A DNA stretch of 64,000 nt from Gammaproteobacteria bacterium (GCA_027077805.1 JALWTS010000020.1:159814-223813), one strand, 5' to 3'. Shown: positions 56,877 to 64,000, numbered from the stretch's first letter. The notes: generated by a model not told the origin, from the sequence alone. Program-made: numbers and translations.

Positions 56877-57503
56877 TTACAAAGGTTCATCAAAATAATA
56901 AACTAAGCCAATATAACTTGTGCTACCTGTCCATGAATTTGCGGTTGTTTCAACTGTTATATTGCCACTATTGGTATGATTGGCTAAATTAATTCCAGCC
57001 GTTATCCCTCTAACCCGACCCGATCCCGCATCTTCCGCACCATCAATAGCGGCGTCAAGTTGTGCTAAAAACGCTCGTTGTTGCAAGGTTAAGGCACTTG
57101 ATGAATTTTCCTCGTCAGTGAGTAAAATAATATTATGGATACTGCCACCACTGCCAGAATTATCATCTTCCCCCATGGCAAGACGGTACGGTAAACTGCC
57201 TAAACGAATTAAATCAACATCATTAGGGATGTCATGAAAACCTCTGGCAACGGTAATATCATTCGTATAATCATTCTCGATAATACCATCTAAATCAGTA
57301 TCGCCCGCGAAATGCCCATAAATATCTAAATGATCAGCTTGTAGCGACTCCCATGTCTGCACAAACTGAATTAATTCCTTGCCTCTAGCAGTTTGAATAG
57401 TACTATTACCTCTCGCAATCATACTAATTAGCACACCAATGACTATAATGACAAATACCATTTCAATTAAACTAAAGGCTTGTTGAGTTTGTCGTTTGAG
57501 CAT
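56877..57503 (-). CDS. Type IV prepilin-like protein, paralogue C
   Basis: 208 aa. Leader MLKRQTQQA then FSLIEMVFVIIVIGVLISMIARG, with Glu+5. The residue before the cleavage site is Ala rather than the usual Gly. Shares GHFAGD, LIRLGS, GSGRVRG and VYYFDEPL with A and B but is shorter and lacks their cysteines. Starts 3 bp after the Ig-bearing prepilin gene ends, so the two are coupled. Confidence 0.83.
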   Translation of the reverse strand: MLKRQTQQAFSLIEMVFVIIVIGVLISMIARGNSTIQTARGKELIQFVQTWESLQADHLDIYGHFAGDTDLDGIIENDYTNDITVARGFHDIPNDVDLIRLGSLPYRLAMGEDDNSGSGGSIHNIILLTDEENSSSALTLQQRAFLAQLDAAIDGAEDAGSGRVRGITAGINLANHTNSGNITVETTANSWTGSTSYIGLVYYFDEPL

Positions 57504-57506
57504 CGC

Positions 57507-58529
57507 TTAATTCACCGTAATCACAAAGGTTTTAGAAACAATTTTACCCACTTGATCTTGTGCAAAAACTTTCAAAGTATAACTGCCTGCATCAGCAACA
57601 GCATTGCCAGCTAACACTACGGAAGGGGAAATGGGATTAAATGCAAAGCTGGAACAATCCGACTGGATTGATACGGTATTAGGTGTAACAGTAATCGTCC
57701 CACCAAGACCACTCAAATCAAGAATATTGCTTGGATCTTCAATACACCAACCGTAATTGCTCCCACTAGGGAAACCATTACTCGCCACAATTTCTGCATT
57801 ATAAACAGCACTCGCATTAACAGGCGAAGGTAATTCATTATTAACAATATTTAATTCTGTCCCTAAACAAGCAATTTTTTGTTGTAATTCCGTTAAACTG
57901 ACCCATGCAATAATATCATCATAAGTTTCAGGTCTATTCACATCATTGATATAATCATCAATCTTTGGTGGTGCTAAACTGGGTGCTAATTGATAAGTAT
58001 TAATCGTAGTATTCGTCGTAATACCACTGACAACATTGCTTAATGGATTTGGTGCATTTGCGGTTTGCGTATTAAAATTAGCCCCACCACTTAATACCAT
58101 GAAAGCAATATTATTAATAGTCGTCGGTGCTGTCGCCCCTGTGCCAGTACAAGGATCGCCATCATTGCCATCATTGTCTCGACAAATTTTGATAGTGATA
58201 TTAGTGGAAGTCGCCCCACATAATAAATCATTCAAATTTGTATCAAAAATATAAGATAAAGGTCGATTCCAAACATCCGTATCTGATTTAGTCGCTGATC
58301 GAAAATCGGCTAAGGTTTCAGGCAATGTTTGATTATTATTTGCTGTAAATCCCGTAACACCATCAATGCTACTCTCAACCAGTGATCTCGTTGCAGTTCG
58401 CTGTGTTCGTTCCACGGTTGAACCCAATAATTTCAGGCTTAAAGATAAGACAATCCCCACAACTGCCAAAACCGTTGCCAATTCAATTAGGCTAAATCCC
58501 CATATTTTTTTGATCATCTGATTAGTCAT
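57507..58529 (-). CDS. Prepilin-like protein with C-terminal Ig-like domain
   Basis: About 340 aa. Leader MTNQMIKKIWG then FSLIELATVLAVVGIVLSLS; the start is uncertain among ATG 58541, 58529 and 58517, all without a strong ribosome binding site, and I choose 58529. The N-terminal helix is followed by a domain with several Cys (LLCGATSTNITIKICRDN) and a C-terminal segment (about 265-340, GLGGTITVTPNTVSIQSDCSSF to VVLAGNAVADAGSYTLKVFA) that reads as an Ig-like or cadherin-like fold. It lacks the YYFD end of the other three. First gene of the main pilus operon; perhaps the tip adhesin. Confidence 0.75.
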   Translation of the reverse strand: MTNQMIKKIWGFSLIELATVLAVVGIVLSLSLKLLGSTVERTQRTATRSLVESSIDGVTGFTANNNQTLPETLADFRSATKSDTDVWNRPLSYIFDTNLNDLLCGATSTNITIKICRDNDGNDGDPCTGTGATAPTTINNIAFMVLSGGANFNTQTANAPNPLSNVVSGITTNTTINTYQLAPSLAPPKIDDYINDVNRPETYDDIIAWVSLTELQQKIACLGTELNIVNNELPSPVNASAVYNAEIVASNGFPSGSNYGWCIEDPSNILDLSGLGGTITVTPNTVSIQSDCSSFAFNPISPSVVLAGNAVADAGSYTLKVFAQDQVGKIVSKTFVITVN

Positions 58530-58608
58530 TATTATTATCATGGTAAAATCATAGCACAATTTAAATTAATGCAAAGATCAATACAAAAAAAATTGCACTA
58601 TGACAAAA

Positions 58609-58716
58609 CTATAAACCAACTGGAAACAAAGGAGAAAACAGAATATATGCCATCATACTTATTAACAATAAAACCGAAATTAAAAAATGTCTAAAGTTTT
58701 TTCGTACCAAGTTCAT
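58609..58716 (-). CDS. Small membrane peptide upstream of the pilus operon
   Basis: 35 aa, too short for usual calling. The ATG at 58716 is preceded by GAGG with a 6-nt gap, and the peptide has a charged N-terminus (MNLVRKNFRHF) followed by a hydrophobic stretch (LISVLLLISMMAYILF), a single membrane helix of the N-in kind. It ends 79 nt before the Ig-prepilin start on the same strand. No homologue recognised. The excellent ribosome binding site and composition argue for a real gene, but chance cannot be ruled out. Confidence 0.45.
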   Translation of the reverse strand: MNLVRKNFRHFLISVLLLISMMAYILFSPLFPVGL

Positions 58717-58767
58717 TATCAACCTCATTGTGTGTGTCTATGCCAGTTAACGAAATAGAAATAAAAA

Positions 58768-58797
58768 TTGCTCATCGCATTTGCGATTCGATATAAT
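58768..58797 (+). promoter_or_regulatory. Promoter of trpC with palindromic spacer
   Basis: TTGCTC at 58768-58773, 18-bp spacer, perfect TATAAT at 58792-58797; predicted start near 58804, 14 nt before the trpC ATG. The spacer contains ATCGCA-TT-TGCGAT (58774-58787), a 14-nt palindrome that could be an operator site. It does not look like the E. coli TrpR box. Confidence 0.55.
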
Positions 58798-58817
58798 CAT
58801 TTCTTTTTGACAAAATC

Positions 58818-59624
58818 ATGACTATGACTCAAGCAACCATTCTAAAAAAAATTCTAGCTCATAAAGCAGAGGAAATCACAACTGCCAGCAAAAAAATTTC
58901 ACTTAAAGCATTAAGTGATCAGGTGGAGAATAGTACTCCTACCCGAGGATTTTTACAAGCAATATTAACAAAATTAGATCAATTACAACCTGCTATCATT
59001 GCCGAAATTAAAAAAGCCTCGCCTAGTAAAGGTCTATTACGATCTGATTTTGATGTCGCAACTATCGCCCAAAGTTATACGAAAGCTAAGGCAACTTGTT
59101 TGTCGGTATTAACTGATGAAAAATTTTTTCAAGGCAAACAGGAATATTTACCACTCGCAAAATCAAATTCTAATCTGCCGATACTCCGTAAGGATTTTAT
59201 GATAGACCCTTATCAAGTTTACGAGGCAAGAGTAATGGGTGCCGATTGTATTTTACTCATTGTTGCTGCCTTAGGGGATGCTATGCTTAAAGAGCTTGCC
59301 CAACTCGCACACCATTTGGATATGGATGTATTAGTCGAAGTTCATGATAAGTTTGAATTGGAACGTGCCTTAGAATTACAAGAACCACTGATTGGCATTA
59401 ACAACCGTGATTTACATACTTTTAAGACGGATTTAAATACTACCTTAAATTTACGAAAGCAAATCCCTGAAGATAGGGTAATTGTCACTGAAAGTGGCAT
59501 TTATACTAGTCAAGATGTGGCATTAATGCGACAACATCAAGTGCATAGTTTTTTGGTTGGGGAAGCATTTATGCGAGCAAAAAATCCTGGTACAGCATTA
59601 CAACAATTATTTAATTTGAACTAA
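58818..59624 (+). CDS. trpC: Indole-3-glycerol phosphate synthase
   Basis: Closes the indole ring from CdRP in tryptophan synthesis. 268 aa, the stand-alone form (no TrpF fusion as in E. coli). Beta/alpha barrel with PAIIAEIKKASPSKGLLR (catalytic Lys, about 53-70), FQGKQEYL, LPILRKDFMIDPYQVYEARVMGAD, IGINNRDLHTF and VTESGIY. trpA/B/D/F are not in the window, so the gene is detached from the rest of the pathway here. An ATG two codons downstream is an alternative start. Convergent with crp. Confidence 0.96.
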   Translation: MTMTQATILKKILAHKAEEITTASKKISLKALSDQVENSTPTRGFLQAILTKLDQLQPAIIAEIKKASPSKGLLRSDFDVATIAQSYTKAKATCLSVLTDEKFFQGKQEYLPLAKSNSNLPILRKDFMIDPYQVYEARVMGADCILLIVAALGDAMLKELAQLAHHLDMDVLVEVHDKFELERALELQEPLIGINNRDLHTFKTDLNTTLNLRKQIPEDRVIVTESGIYTSQDVALMRQHQVHSFLVGEAFMRAKNPGTALQQLFNLN

Positions 59625-59628
59625 ACAA

Positions 59629-60279
59629 TTAGCGAGTACCAAATACGACAATCGTTTTGCCTTTGACTGAAATCAATTTTTGTTCTTCCAAACTTTTTAA
59701 CACTCGCCCTGCCATTTCTCTGGAACAACCAACAATACGACTAATTTCTTGGCGAGTGATTTTGATTTGCATGCCATCGGGATGGGTAATAGCATCAGGT
59801 TCTTTGGCCAAATCTAATAAAGTGCCTGCAATGCGTCCTGTTACATCTAAAAAAGCTAAATGCCCTACTTTACGACTGGTTTGTAATAAACGTTGGGTTA
59901 ATTGCGCGCCTAAAGCAAACAAAATATCTTTAAATTCTGACGACAATGGCCCATCGAGTAACTGCATTAATTTTTTATAAGTAATCTCAGCTAATTGGCA
60001 AGTGGTTCGAGTTCTCACTAATACACTACGATTTTTCACTTCCGCAAATAAGCCCATTTCCCCCAAAAATTCCCCTGCATTCAAATACGTCAATACAATT
60101 TCCCGCCCTTCCTCATCCTCAATAATAACGGAGACAGAACCTTCGATAATATAATACAAAGTATCTGCTGGATCGCCAGGATAGATAATATCGGTTTTGG
60201 CAGGATAACGTTTGACATGGCAATGAGAGAGAAAATTTTGCAATGAGGCATGGCTTAAGGTTGTCTCGTTTTTTAGCAT
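59629..60279 (-). CDS. crp: cAMP receptor protein (Crp/Vfr family)
   Basis: Global transcription activator. 216 aa (E. coli 209). Cyclic nucleotide-binding domain with [25 protein letters not shown] and the phosphate-binding GEMGLF..RS residues; TS pair in [10 protein letters not shown] equals the Thr127-Ser128 contacts to cAMP; C-terminal winged helix with [19 protein letters not shown] (Arg, Glu, Arg at the DNA-contact sites of E. coli). Long Crp-like identity ([48 protein letters not shown]) makes it Crp/Vfr rather than Fnr. Divergent from yhfA as in E. coli. Confidence 0.96.
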   Translation of the reverse strand: MLKNETTLSHASLQNFLSHCHVKRYPAKTDIIYPGDPADTLYYIIEGSVSVIIEDEEGREIVLTYLNAGEFLGEMGLFAEVKNRSVLVRTRTTCQLAEITYKKLMQLLDGPLSSEFKDILFALGAQLTQRLLQTSRKVGHLAFLDVTGRIAGTLLDLAKEPDAITHPDGMQIKITRQEISRIVGCSREMAGRVLKSLEEQKLISVKGKTIVVFGTR

Positions 60280-60351
60280 AAATCATTCTTTTGAATTTTT
60301 GTTATTATTCTTTTAGACTAGCATATGTTAATAAAAAAACTAGGTAAAAAA

Positions 60352-60771
60352 ATGAAAGCAAAAATTCGTTGGGTAGAACAAGCAATGTTTGTGGGGGAAT
60401 CGGGAAGTGGTCATGCGATAGTCATGGATGGCCCACCAGAATTTGGCGGTCAAGACTTAGGGATTCGCCCCATGGAAATGTTGTTACTCGGTATGGGCGG
60501 TTGTACCGCATTTGATGTAGTTTTAATTTTGAATCGAGGCAAGCATGTGGTCGAAAAATGCACGATTGAACTGGAAGCAGAACGCTCTGACACCCCCCCT
60601 AAGGTTTTCACCCATATCACCATTAATTATGTCATTGAAGGTAAAAACCTCACGGAGAAAACGGTACAACGTGCCATTGATCTCTCCGCAGAGAAATATT
60701 GTTCTGCTTCAATTATGCTAGGTCAAGTTGCCACCATTGCCCATGAATTTAAAATTATTAATACGGATTAA
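60352..60771 (+). CDS. yhfA: OsmC-family protein YhfA
   Basis: 139 aa from the ATG at 60352 (MKAKIRWVEQAMFVGESGSGH), with AGG 7 nt upstream; an upstream ATG at 60325 is less likely. The pair of cysteines of the OsmC/Ohr fold is present (GMGGCTAFDVV and EKYCSASIML). Close to E. coli YhfA along its length. Role unclear in all species; the peroxiredoxin-like activity of OsmC is only presumed. The crp-yhfA pairing is conserved. Confidence 0.9.
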   Translation: MKAKIRWVEQAMFVGESGSGHAIVMDGPPEFGGQDLGIRPMEMLLLGMGGCTAFDVVLILNRGKHVVEKCTIELEAERSDTPPKVFTHITINYVIEGKNLTEKTVQRAIDLSAEKYCSASIMLGQVATIAHEFKIINTD

Positions 60772-60773
60772 TT

Positions 60774-61415
60774 TTACATCCAATAGGTGGTGTTAGTCAT
60801 CACTTTAGACATTAAGTGCATGACAAATTTTATGGGTTTTGGCAATTCAACACCACCACTATGCAATGCTTGAGTGGCATGATGTAATTCATCTTCCCGC
60901 ATTTGTTGCAAAATGGCTTGACTGGCTTTATCTCTATCAGGCAAGCGTTGTAAATGCTCATCCAAATGCTTGACCACTTGTTTTTCAGTCTCTGCCACAA
61001 AGCCTAAACTCCATTTATCCCCAATGAGTCCTGCGATACTACCTATTGCCAACGACTGTGCATAAAACAATGGGTTTAAATAACTACTATGAGAACCTAA
61101 GTCATCCAAACGCTGTTGACACCAATCCAAATGATCATTTTCTTCCGCAGCCGCTTGTTCCATTTGGGTTTTCACTTTATCTAATTTTGCAGTGAATGCT
61201 TGCCCTTGATATAAAGCCTGAGCACAGACTTCCCCTGTGTGATTAACCCGCATTAATCGTGAGGAAATAGTTTTTTCACCTTGAGACAATTCAATGTATT
61301 CTTGTGTTTTAGCAGGATTCTCTCGTCCTGTGGTTTTGGGCTGTCCTAATAAGGTTCTCAAGCCCTGATCAAACTGTATTAACCCTCGGTCAAGTAATGA
61401 ATAATGTCTTTGCAT
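60774..61415 (-). CDS. coq7: 2-polyprenyl-3-methyl-6-methoxy-1,4-benzoquinol monooxygenase
   Basis: Di-iron hydroxylase of ubiquinone synthesis (C6 hydroxylation). 213 aa, the 2-helix-pair form found in gammaproteobacteria (E. coli uses UbiF instead). Iron-binding motifs: LMRVNHTGEVCAQALYQGQ (Glu), EENDHLDWCQQRL (ExxH), FVAETEKQVVKHLDEHL, and MREDELHHATQAL (ExxH). Convergent with yhfA by 2 bp; divergent from the ParA-like gene. Confidence 0.95.
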   Translation of the reverse strand: MQRHYSLLDRGLIQFDQGLRTLLGQPKTTGRENPAKTQEYIELSQGEKTISSRLMRVNHTGEVCAQALYQGQAFTAKLDKVKTQMEQAAAEENDHLDWCQQRLDDLGSHSSYLNPLFYAQSLAIGSIAGLIGDKWSLGFVAETEKQVVKHLDEHLQRLPDRDKASQAILQQMREDELHHATQALHSGGVELPKPIKFVMHLMSKVMTNTTYWM

Positions 61416-61530
61416 AATCTTAACGAAACTGTCATAAAACTTTGAAATGAAAAAAATACAGCTTCATTATTAAACACCATTTTGTTAAAATTGGCAAATG
61501 TTATAGAATTATGACCACCACTATTAATTA

Positions 61531-61588
61531 AGTCAACGACTCCTAAGCCCTTCGGGACTTAGGGGTTTTCTCGCCACAGTTTTATAAA
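61531..61588 (+). repeat. 58-nt palindromic dispersed repeat, copy A
   Basis: Same element as 39647-39704 (8 mismatches). Here the hairpin is tight: CCTAAG C CC TTCG GG A CTTAGG, closed by a TTCG tetraloop, followed by GGGGTTTTCTCG, which resembles a terminator on the plus strand. It ends 12 nt before the ParA-like ATG, in the gap divergent from coq7. Shares flanks AGTCAAC and AGTTTTATAAA with copy B, so the repeat unit is longer than the hairpin. Confidence 0.75.
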
Positions 61589-61600
61589 ACTTAAAATTAT

Positions 61601-62230
61601 ATGGATACTATTTTAATTGTAAATCCCAAAGGAGGAAGTGGTAAAACGACTTTAGTCACGAATCTTGCGGGTTATTTAGCACGGCAAGGTGAAATGGTGA
61701 ATTTGATTGACACTGATAAACAAAAATCCAGTATTGCTTGGTTAAAACACCGTTCGCCACATTTACCGACGATTTTTTCCACGCATACCCATAACTTTGC
61801 TAATTTTAGCGTTAAACCCAGTTGGAGTATTATTGATACCCCCGCAGGCTTAAATGAAGAAATTTTAAAAAAATTGCTGAAAAAAGTAGATTTAGTCATT
61901 GTCCCCATTCAACCTTCATTTTTTGATTTTCAAGCTACCCAAAGTTTTTTAGAGATTTTAAATACTAAAAAACCAATACGCAAAGGTCAAACCAGTGTCG
62001 CTTTAGTTGGTATGCGAGTCCATCCTCGGACAATTACGGCACAACAATTAGAAGATTTTCTAAAACGACAAGGCTTTCCTATTTTCACTTATATCCATGA
62101 TGCCCAAATTTATTTACAAATGGCAAGCAAAGGATTTACCTTATTTGATTTATCACCTGCGAAAGCTAAAACCCATATTGAGCAATGGCAACCAATCACA
62201 GAATGGATTCAAAATGCACACAAAATCTGA
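61601..62230 (+). CDS. ParA/MinD-type ATPase (chromosomal, small)
   Basis: 209 aa. Deviant Walker A PKGGSGKTT (residues 9-17, with the signature Lys), MVNLIDTDKQKSS (about 32-44) and Walker B IIDTPAG (about 78-84). No N-terminal HTH, so more like the short ParF/McdA type that moves cargo on nucleoid DNA than like plasmid ParA with autoregulation. No Shine-Dalgarno is visible before the ATG, and the 58-nt repeat lies just upstream. The last 17 nt overlap the CYTH/CHAD gene, so the two are coupled. Confidence 0.85.
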   Translation: MDTILIVNPKGGSGKTTLVTNLAGYLARQGEMVNLIDTDKQKSSIAWLKHRSPHLPTIFSTHTHNFANFSVKPSWSIIDTPAGLNEEILKKLLKKVDLVIVPIQPSFFDFQATQSFLEILNTKKPIRKGQTSVALVGMRVHPRTITAQQLEDFLKRQGFPIFTYIHDAQIYLQMASKGFTLFDLSPAKAKTHIEQWQPITEWIQNAHKI

Positions 62231-63746
62231 ATTATTATGGCATCTACCAGAACAACACCAAACAACTTTGTTGCAACATGCACGATTACAAAATATTGAA
62301 AAAACTGAATCGTCATTAAATACCATTTATTTTGATACCCCTGAATTAAATTTATATCAACAAAATTTTCAGTTAGCGATTGAAACCAATGCTGATCAGC
62401 ACTACCAAACCCTGACTCAGCAACAAAAACAATTGGCGAATTTTTACCAATATACTTACCATACAGATACCACTCATCAAAACGATCCTGACTATACCAA
62501 ACTTTATCCAAGCAAATGGGGAAATTTATTTGCTAAACGTCAATTACGCCAAGCGATTCAACCATTATTTGAAATCAATCGCCAACAAATTCAATGGATA
62601 TTAACCTTAAATAAACAATCAGTAATAGTTTTATTAGAACAAGCCCAAATAAACATTAATAAAACCCGACATAATGTGCAATTATTACATCTTCAAGTGA
62701 ATGATAATGATAATATTCAAGCAATTGAGGCAATGTATCAACTGGCACTGACATTTCAATCAGATTTAGAAACCCCCCTCTGTAATACCTCAATCGTACA
62801 ACAAGGCTATTTATCATTCCAGCAACAAGAAGTAACGGCACAAAAAGCTAAAATTCCCAGTTTTAAAACCCGTACTACTGCGGAAGATGCGTTTGTGGAT
62901 ATTATGAGTGTTTGTGCGGAACAATTTTATAACAATGAAAAAGTCATTTTAATTGGCAAAGATATTGAAGGCGTGCATCAAATGCGGGTGGGTTTGAGAA
63001 GACTTCGAGCGGCGTTAAGTATTTATAGTCGTTTGATTCCTAAGCCTTTAAGTCAATTTTTGACTGAACATATACGTTGGCTAAATCAATATTTAGGCCC
63101 TTCTAGGGATTGGGATGTATTTTTAACGAGTAGTTTGACAGAAATCCAACAACATTTTCCTGATCATGCGGGCTTAGCTGAATTGAGAGAAAAAAGCTGG
63201 GAAAAACGCAATCAACATTACAAAGCATTACAAGATTGTTTTTCAACAGCACCATATAGTCATATGGTATTATCATTACAAGCCTGGATTATTCAAAAAC
63301 AATGGCGACAAGATTTGACTTATGTACAACGACAAGCCTTACAACAGCCGTTAAAATCCTTTGCCGTTTCCGTATTAAATAAACGCTATAAACGGGTATG
63401 TAAACGTGGTAAATATTTTGAACAATTAACCATTGATGATTTACACCAATTACGCATTGATATTAAAAAATTACGTTATGCCGCCCAATTTTTCTCTAGT
63501 GTATTTGCCAAACATCCCCAAACTAAAGAGCAACTAACCTTACTTGGGCTAATTCAAGATAATTTAGGTGAATTAAATGATGTTGCAATTGCCAGAACTT
63601 TATTACATGACGTTGGTATGGAGTTTGAACATCCTGTACGTCAATTACTAGAAGGTTGGTATGCTTGCAGTGCGAAAGATGAAAAACAGCGACTTGAACC
63701 TTTATGGCAACAATTTACCAGTGATAAACCTTTTTGGCAGTATTAA
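62214..63746 (+). CDS. CYTH-like/CHAD-domain protein
   Basis: 510 aa from the ATG at 62214 (MHTKSELLWHLPEQ), inside the end of the ParA-like gene. Residues 1-215 follow the triphosphate-tunnel (CYTH) layout, with TIYFDTPELNLYQQNFQLAIE, but the diagnostic ExExK motif is reduced to one Glu, so catalysis is doubtful. Residues 255-500 are a CHAD domain: GVHQMRVGLRRLRAALSIYSRLI with its conserved His and Arg run, GPSRDWDVFL, then DLHQLRIDIKKLRYAAQFFSS. CHAD domains bind inorganic polyphosphate and are found on polyphosphate granules. The next gene, on the other strand, is sixA-like. Confidence 0.88.
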   Translation: MHTKSELLWHLPEQHQTTLLQHARLQNIEKTESSLNTIYFDTPELNLYQQNFQLAIETNADQHYQTLTQQQKQLANFYQYTYHTDTTHQNDPDYTKLYPSKWGNLFAKRQLRQAIQPLFEINRQQIQWILTLNKQSVIVLLEQAQININKTRHNVQLLHLQVNDNDNIQAIEAMYQLALTFQSDLETPLCNTSIVQQGYLSFQQQEVTAQKAKIPSFKTRTTAEDAFVDIMSVCAEQFYNNEKVILIGKDIEGVHQMRVGLRRLRAALSIYSRLIPKPLSQFLTEHIRWLNQYLGPSRDWDVFLTSSLTEIQQHFPDHAGLAELREKSWEKRNQHYKALQDCFSTAPYSHMVLSLQAWIIQKQWRQDLTYVQRQALQQPLKSFAVSVLNKRYKRVCKRGKYFEQLTIDDLHQLRIDIKKLRYAAQFFSSVFAKHPQTKEQLTLLGLIQDNLGELNDVAIARTLLHDVGMEFEHPVRQLLEGWYACSAKDEKQRLEPLWQQFTSDKPFWQY

Positions 63747-63764
63747 TTGCGACTGCCTGGTAAC

Positions 63765-64000
63765 TTAATCTAAAACTAAATCTCTTGGATGCTGAATAGT
63801 CAATAATTTCGCCGATTTCGCCTCTAAATGTTCCCAATTTACAGGCATGGCTAAATGAATCACACTACAGGTTTTTAACACCACGGCTTGCTTAACTTGG
63901 GTTTGATCTAGCAAATAAGTCGCAAGATGTTCTAAACCAGGATTATGACCCACTAATAATACCAAACGATATTTTTTAGGCACGCTTGCTAATACAGCGA
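63765..64000 (-). CDS. sixA: SixA-like phosphohistidine phosphatase, 3' part
   Basis: Only the C-terminal 78 residues fall in the window; the frame runs off the edge (codons for AVLASVPKKYRLVLLVGHNPGLEHL). The VGHNPGLE motif with the second catalytic His is the histidine-phosphatase signature. The N-terminal RHG motif is beyond the window, so the identity rests on the C-terminal half. The neighbouring CHAD gene is a frequent companion of sixA. No start is assigned. Confidence 0.75.
   Translation of the reverse strand, partial: AVLASVPKKYRLVLLVGHNPGLEHLATYLLDQTQVKQAVVLKTCSVIHLAMPVNWEHLEAKSAKLLTIQHPRDLVLD

Overview
The window is an AT-rich stretch of a gammaproteobacterial chromosome. The evidence is gene content and order: the secE-nusG-rplKAJL-rpoBC-str-S10 supercluster, rpsU-(yqeY)-dnaG-rpoD, hemA-prfA-prmC next to a TPR gene-lolB-ispE-tRNA-Gln-prs-rplY-pth, crp facing yhfA, coq7, and an MSHA-type pilus locus. 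The species cannot be named from sequence alone. Tandem OmpP1/FadL porins, a PEP-CTERM-like protein and the low GC would fit an environmental, possibly sulfur- or methane-associated lineage, but that is inference.

Layout. (1) 1-22357, all on the minus strand: read in transcription order, tRNA-Tyr, -Gly and -Thr, tuf copy 2, tRNA-Trp, secE, nusG, rplK, rplA, rplJ, rplL, rpoB, rpoC, then a 430-bp leader, rpsL, rpsG, fusA, tuf copy 1, and the S10 operon (rpsJ, rplC, rplD, rplW, rplB, rpsS, rplV, rpsC, start of rplP). The str and S10 operons are run together with 5 bp between tuf and rpsJ. (2) 22520-26926, plus: UDP-glucose dehydrogenase and two tandem FadL-type porins, each porin followed by a strong hairpin terminator. 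(3) 26990-32463, minus: pth, rplY, prs, tRNA-Gln overlapping the end of ispE, lolB, TPR lipoprotein. (4) 32568-35810, plus: hemA, prfA, prmC, then tRNA-Ile2(CAT) on minus. (5) 35952-40419, minus: rpoD, dnaG, yqeY, rpsU, with tsaD divergent and plsY converging on tsaD. (6) 42163-45026: a secreted protein of unknown function, an EcsC-family protein, and a PEP-CTERM-like exported protein. (7) 44991-58716, minus: an MSHA-like type IV pilus operon with four prepilins, a PilM/PilN-like fusion, assembly ATPase, platform protein, PilO/PilP-like proteins, secretin, AAA ATPase and TPR protein. (8) 58818-64000: trpC, crp, yhfA, coq7, a ParA-like ATPase overlapping a CYTH/CHAD protein, and the 3' part of a sixA-like phosphatase.

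Most noteworthy: a translationally coupled ParA-like/CHAD pair that could position polyphosphate granules; a head-of-operon family of large pilins sharing HFAGD, IRLGS and YYFD motifs; a 58-nt palindromic repeat present twice, one copy supplying the last residues and stop codon of YqeY; ispE ending inside the anticodon loop of tRNA-Gln; and two identical tuf genes in which AUA is the most used Ile codon, unlike neighbouring genes.
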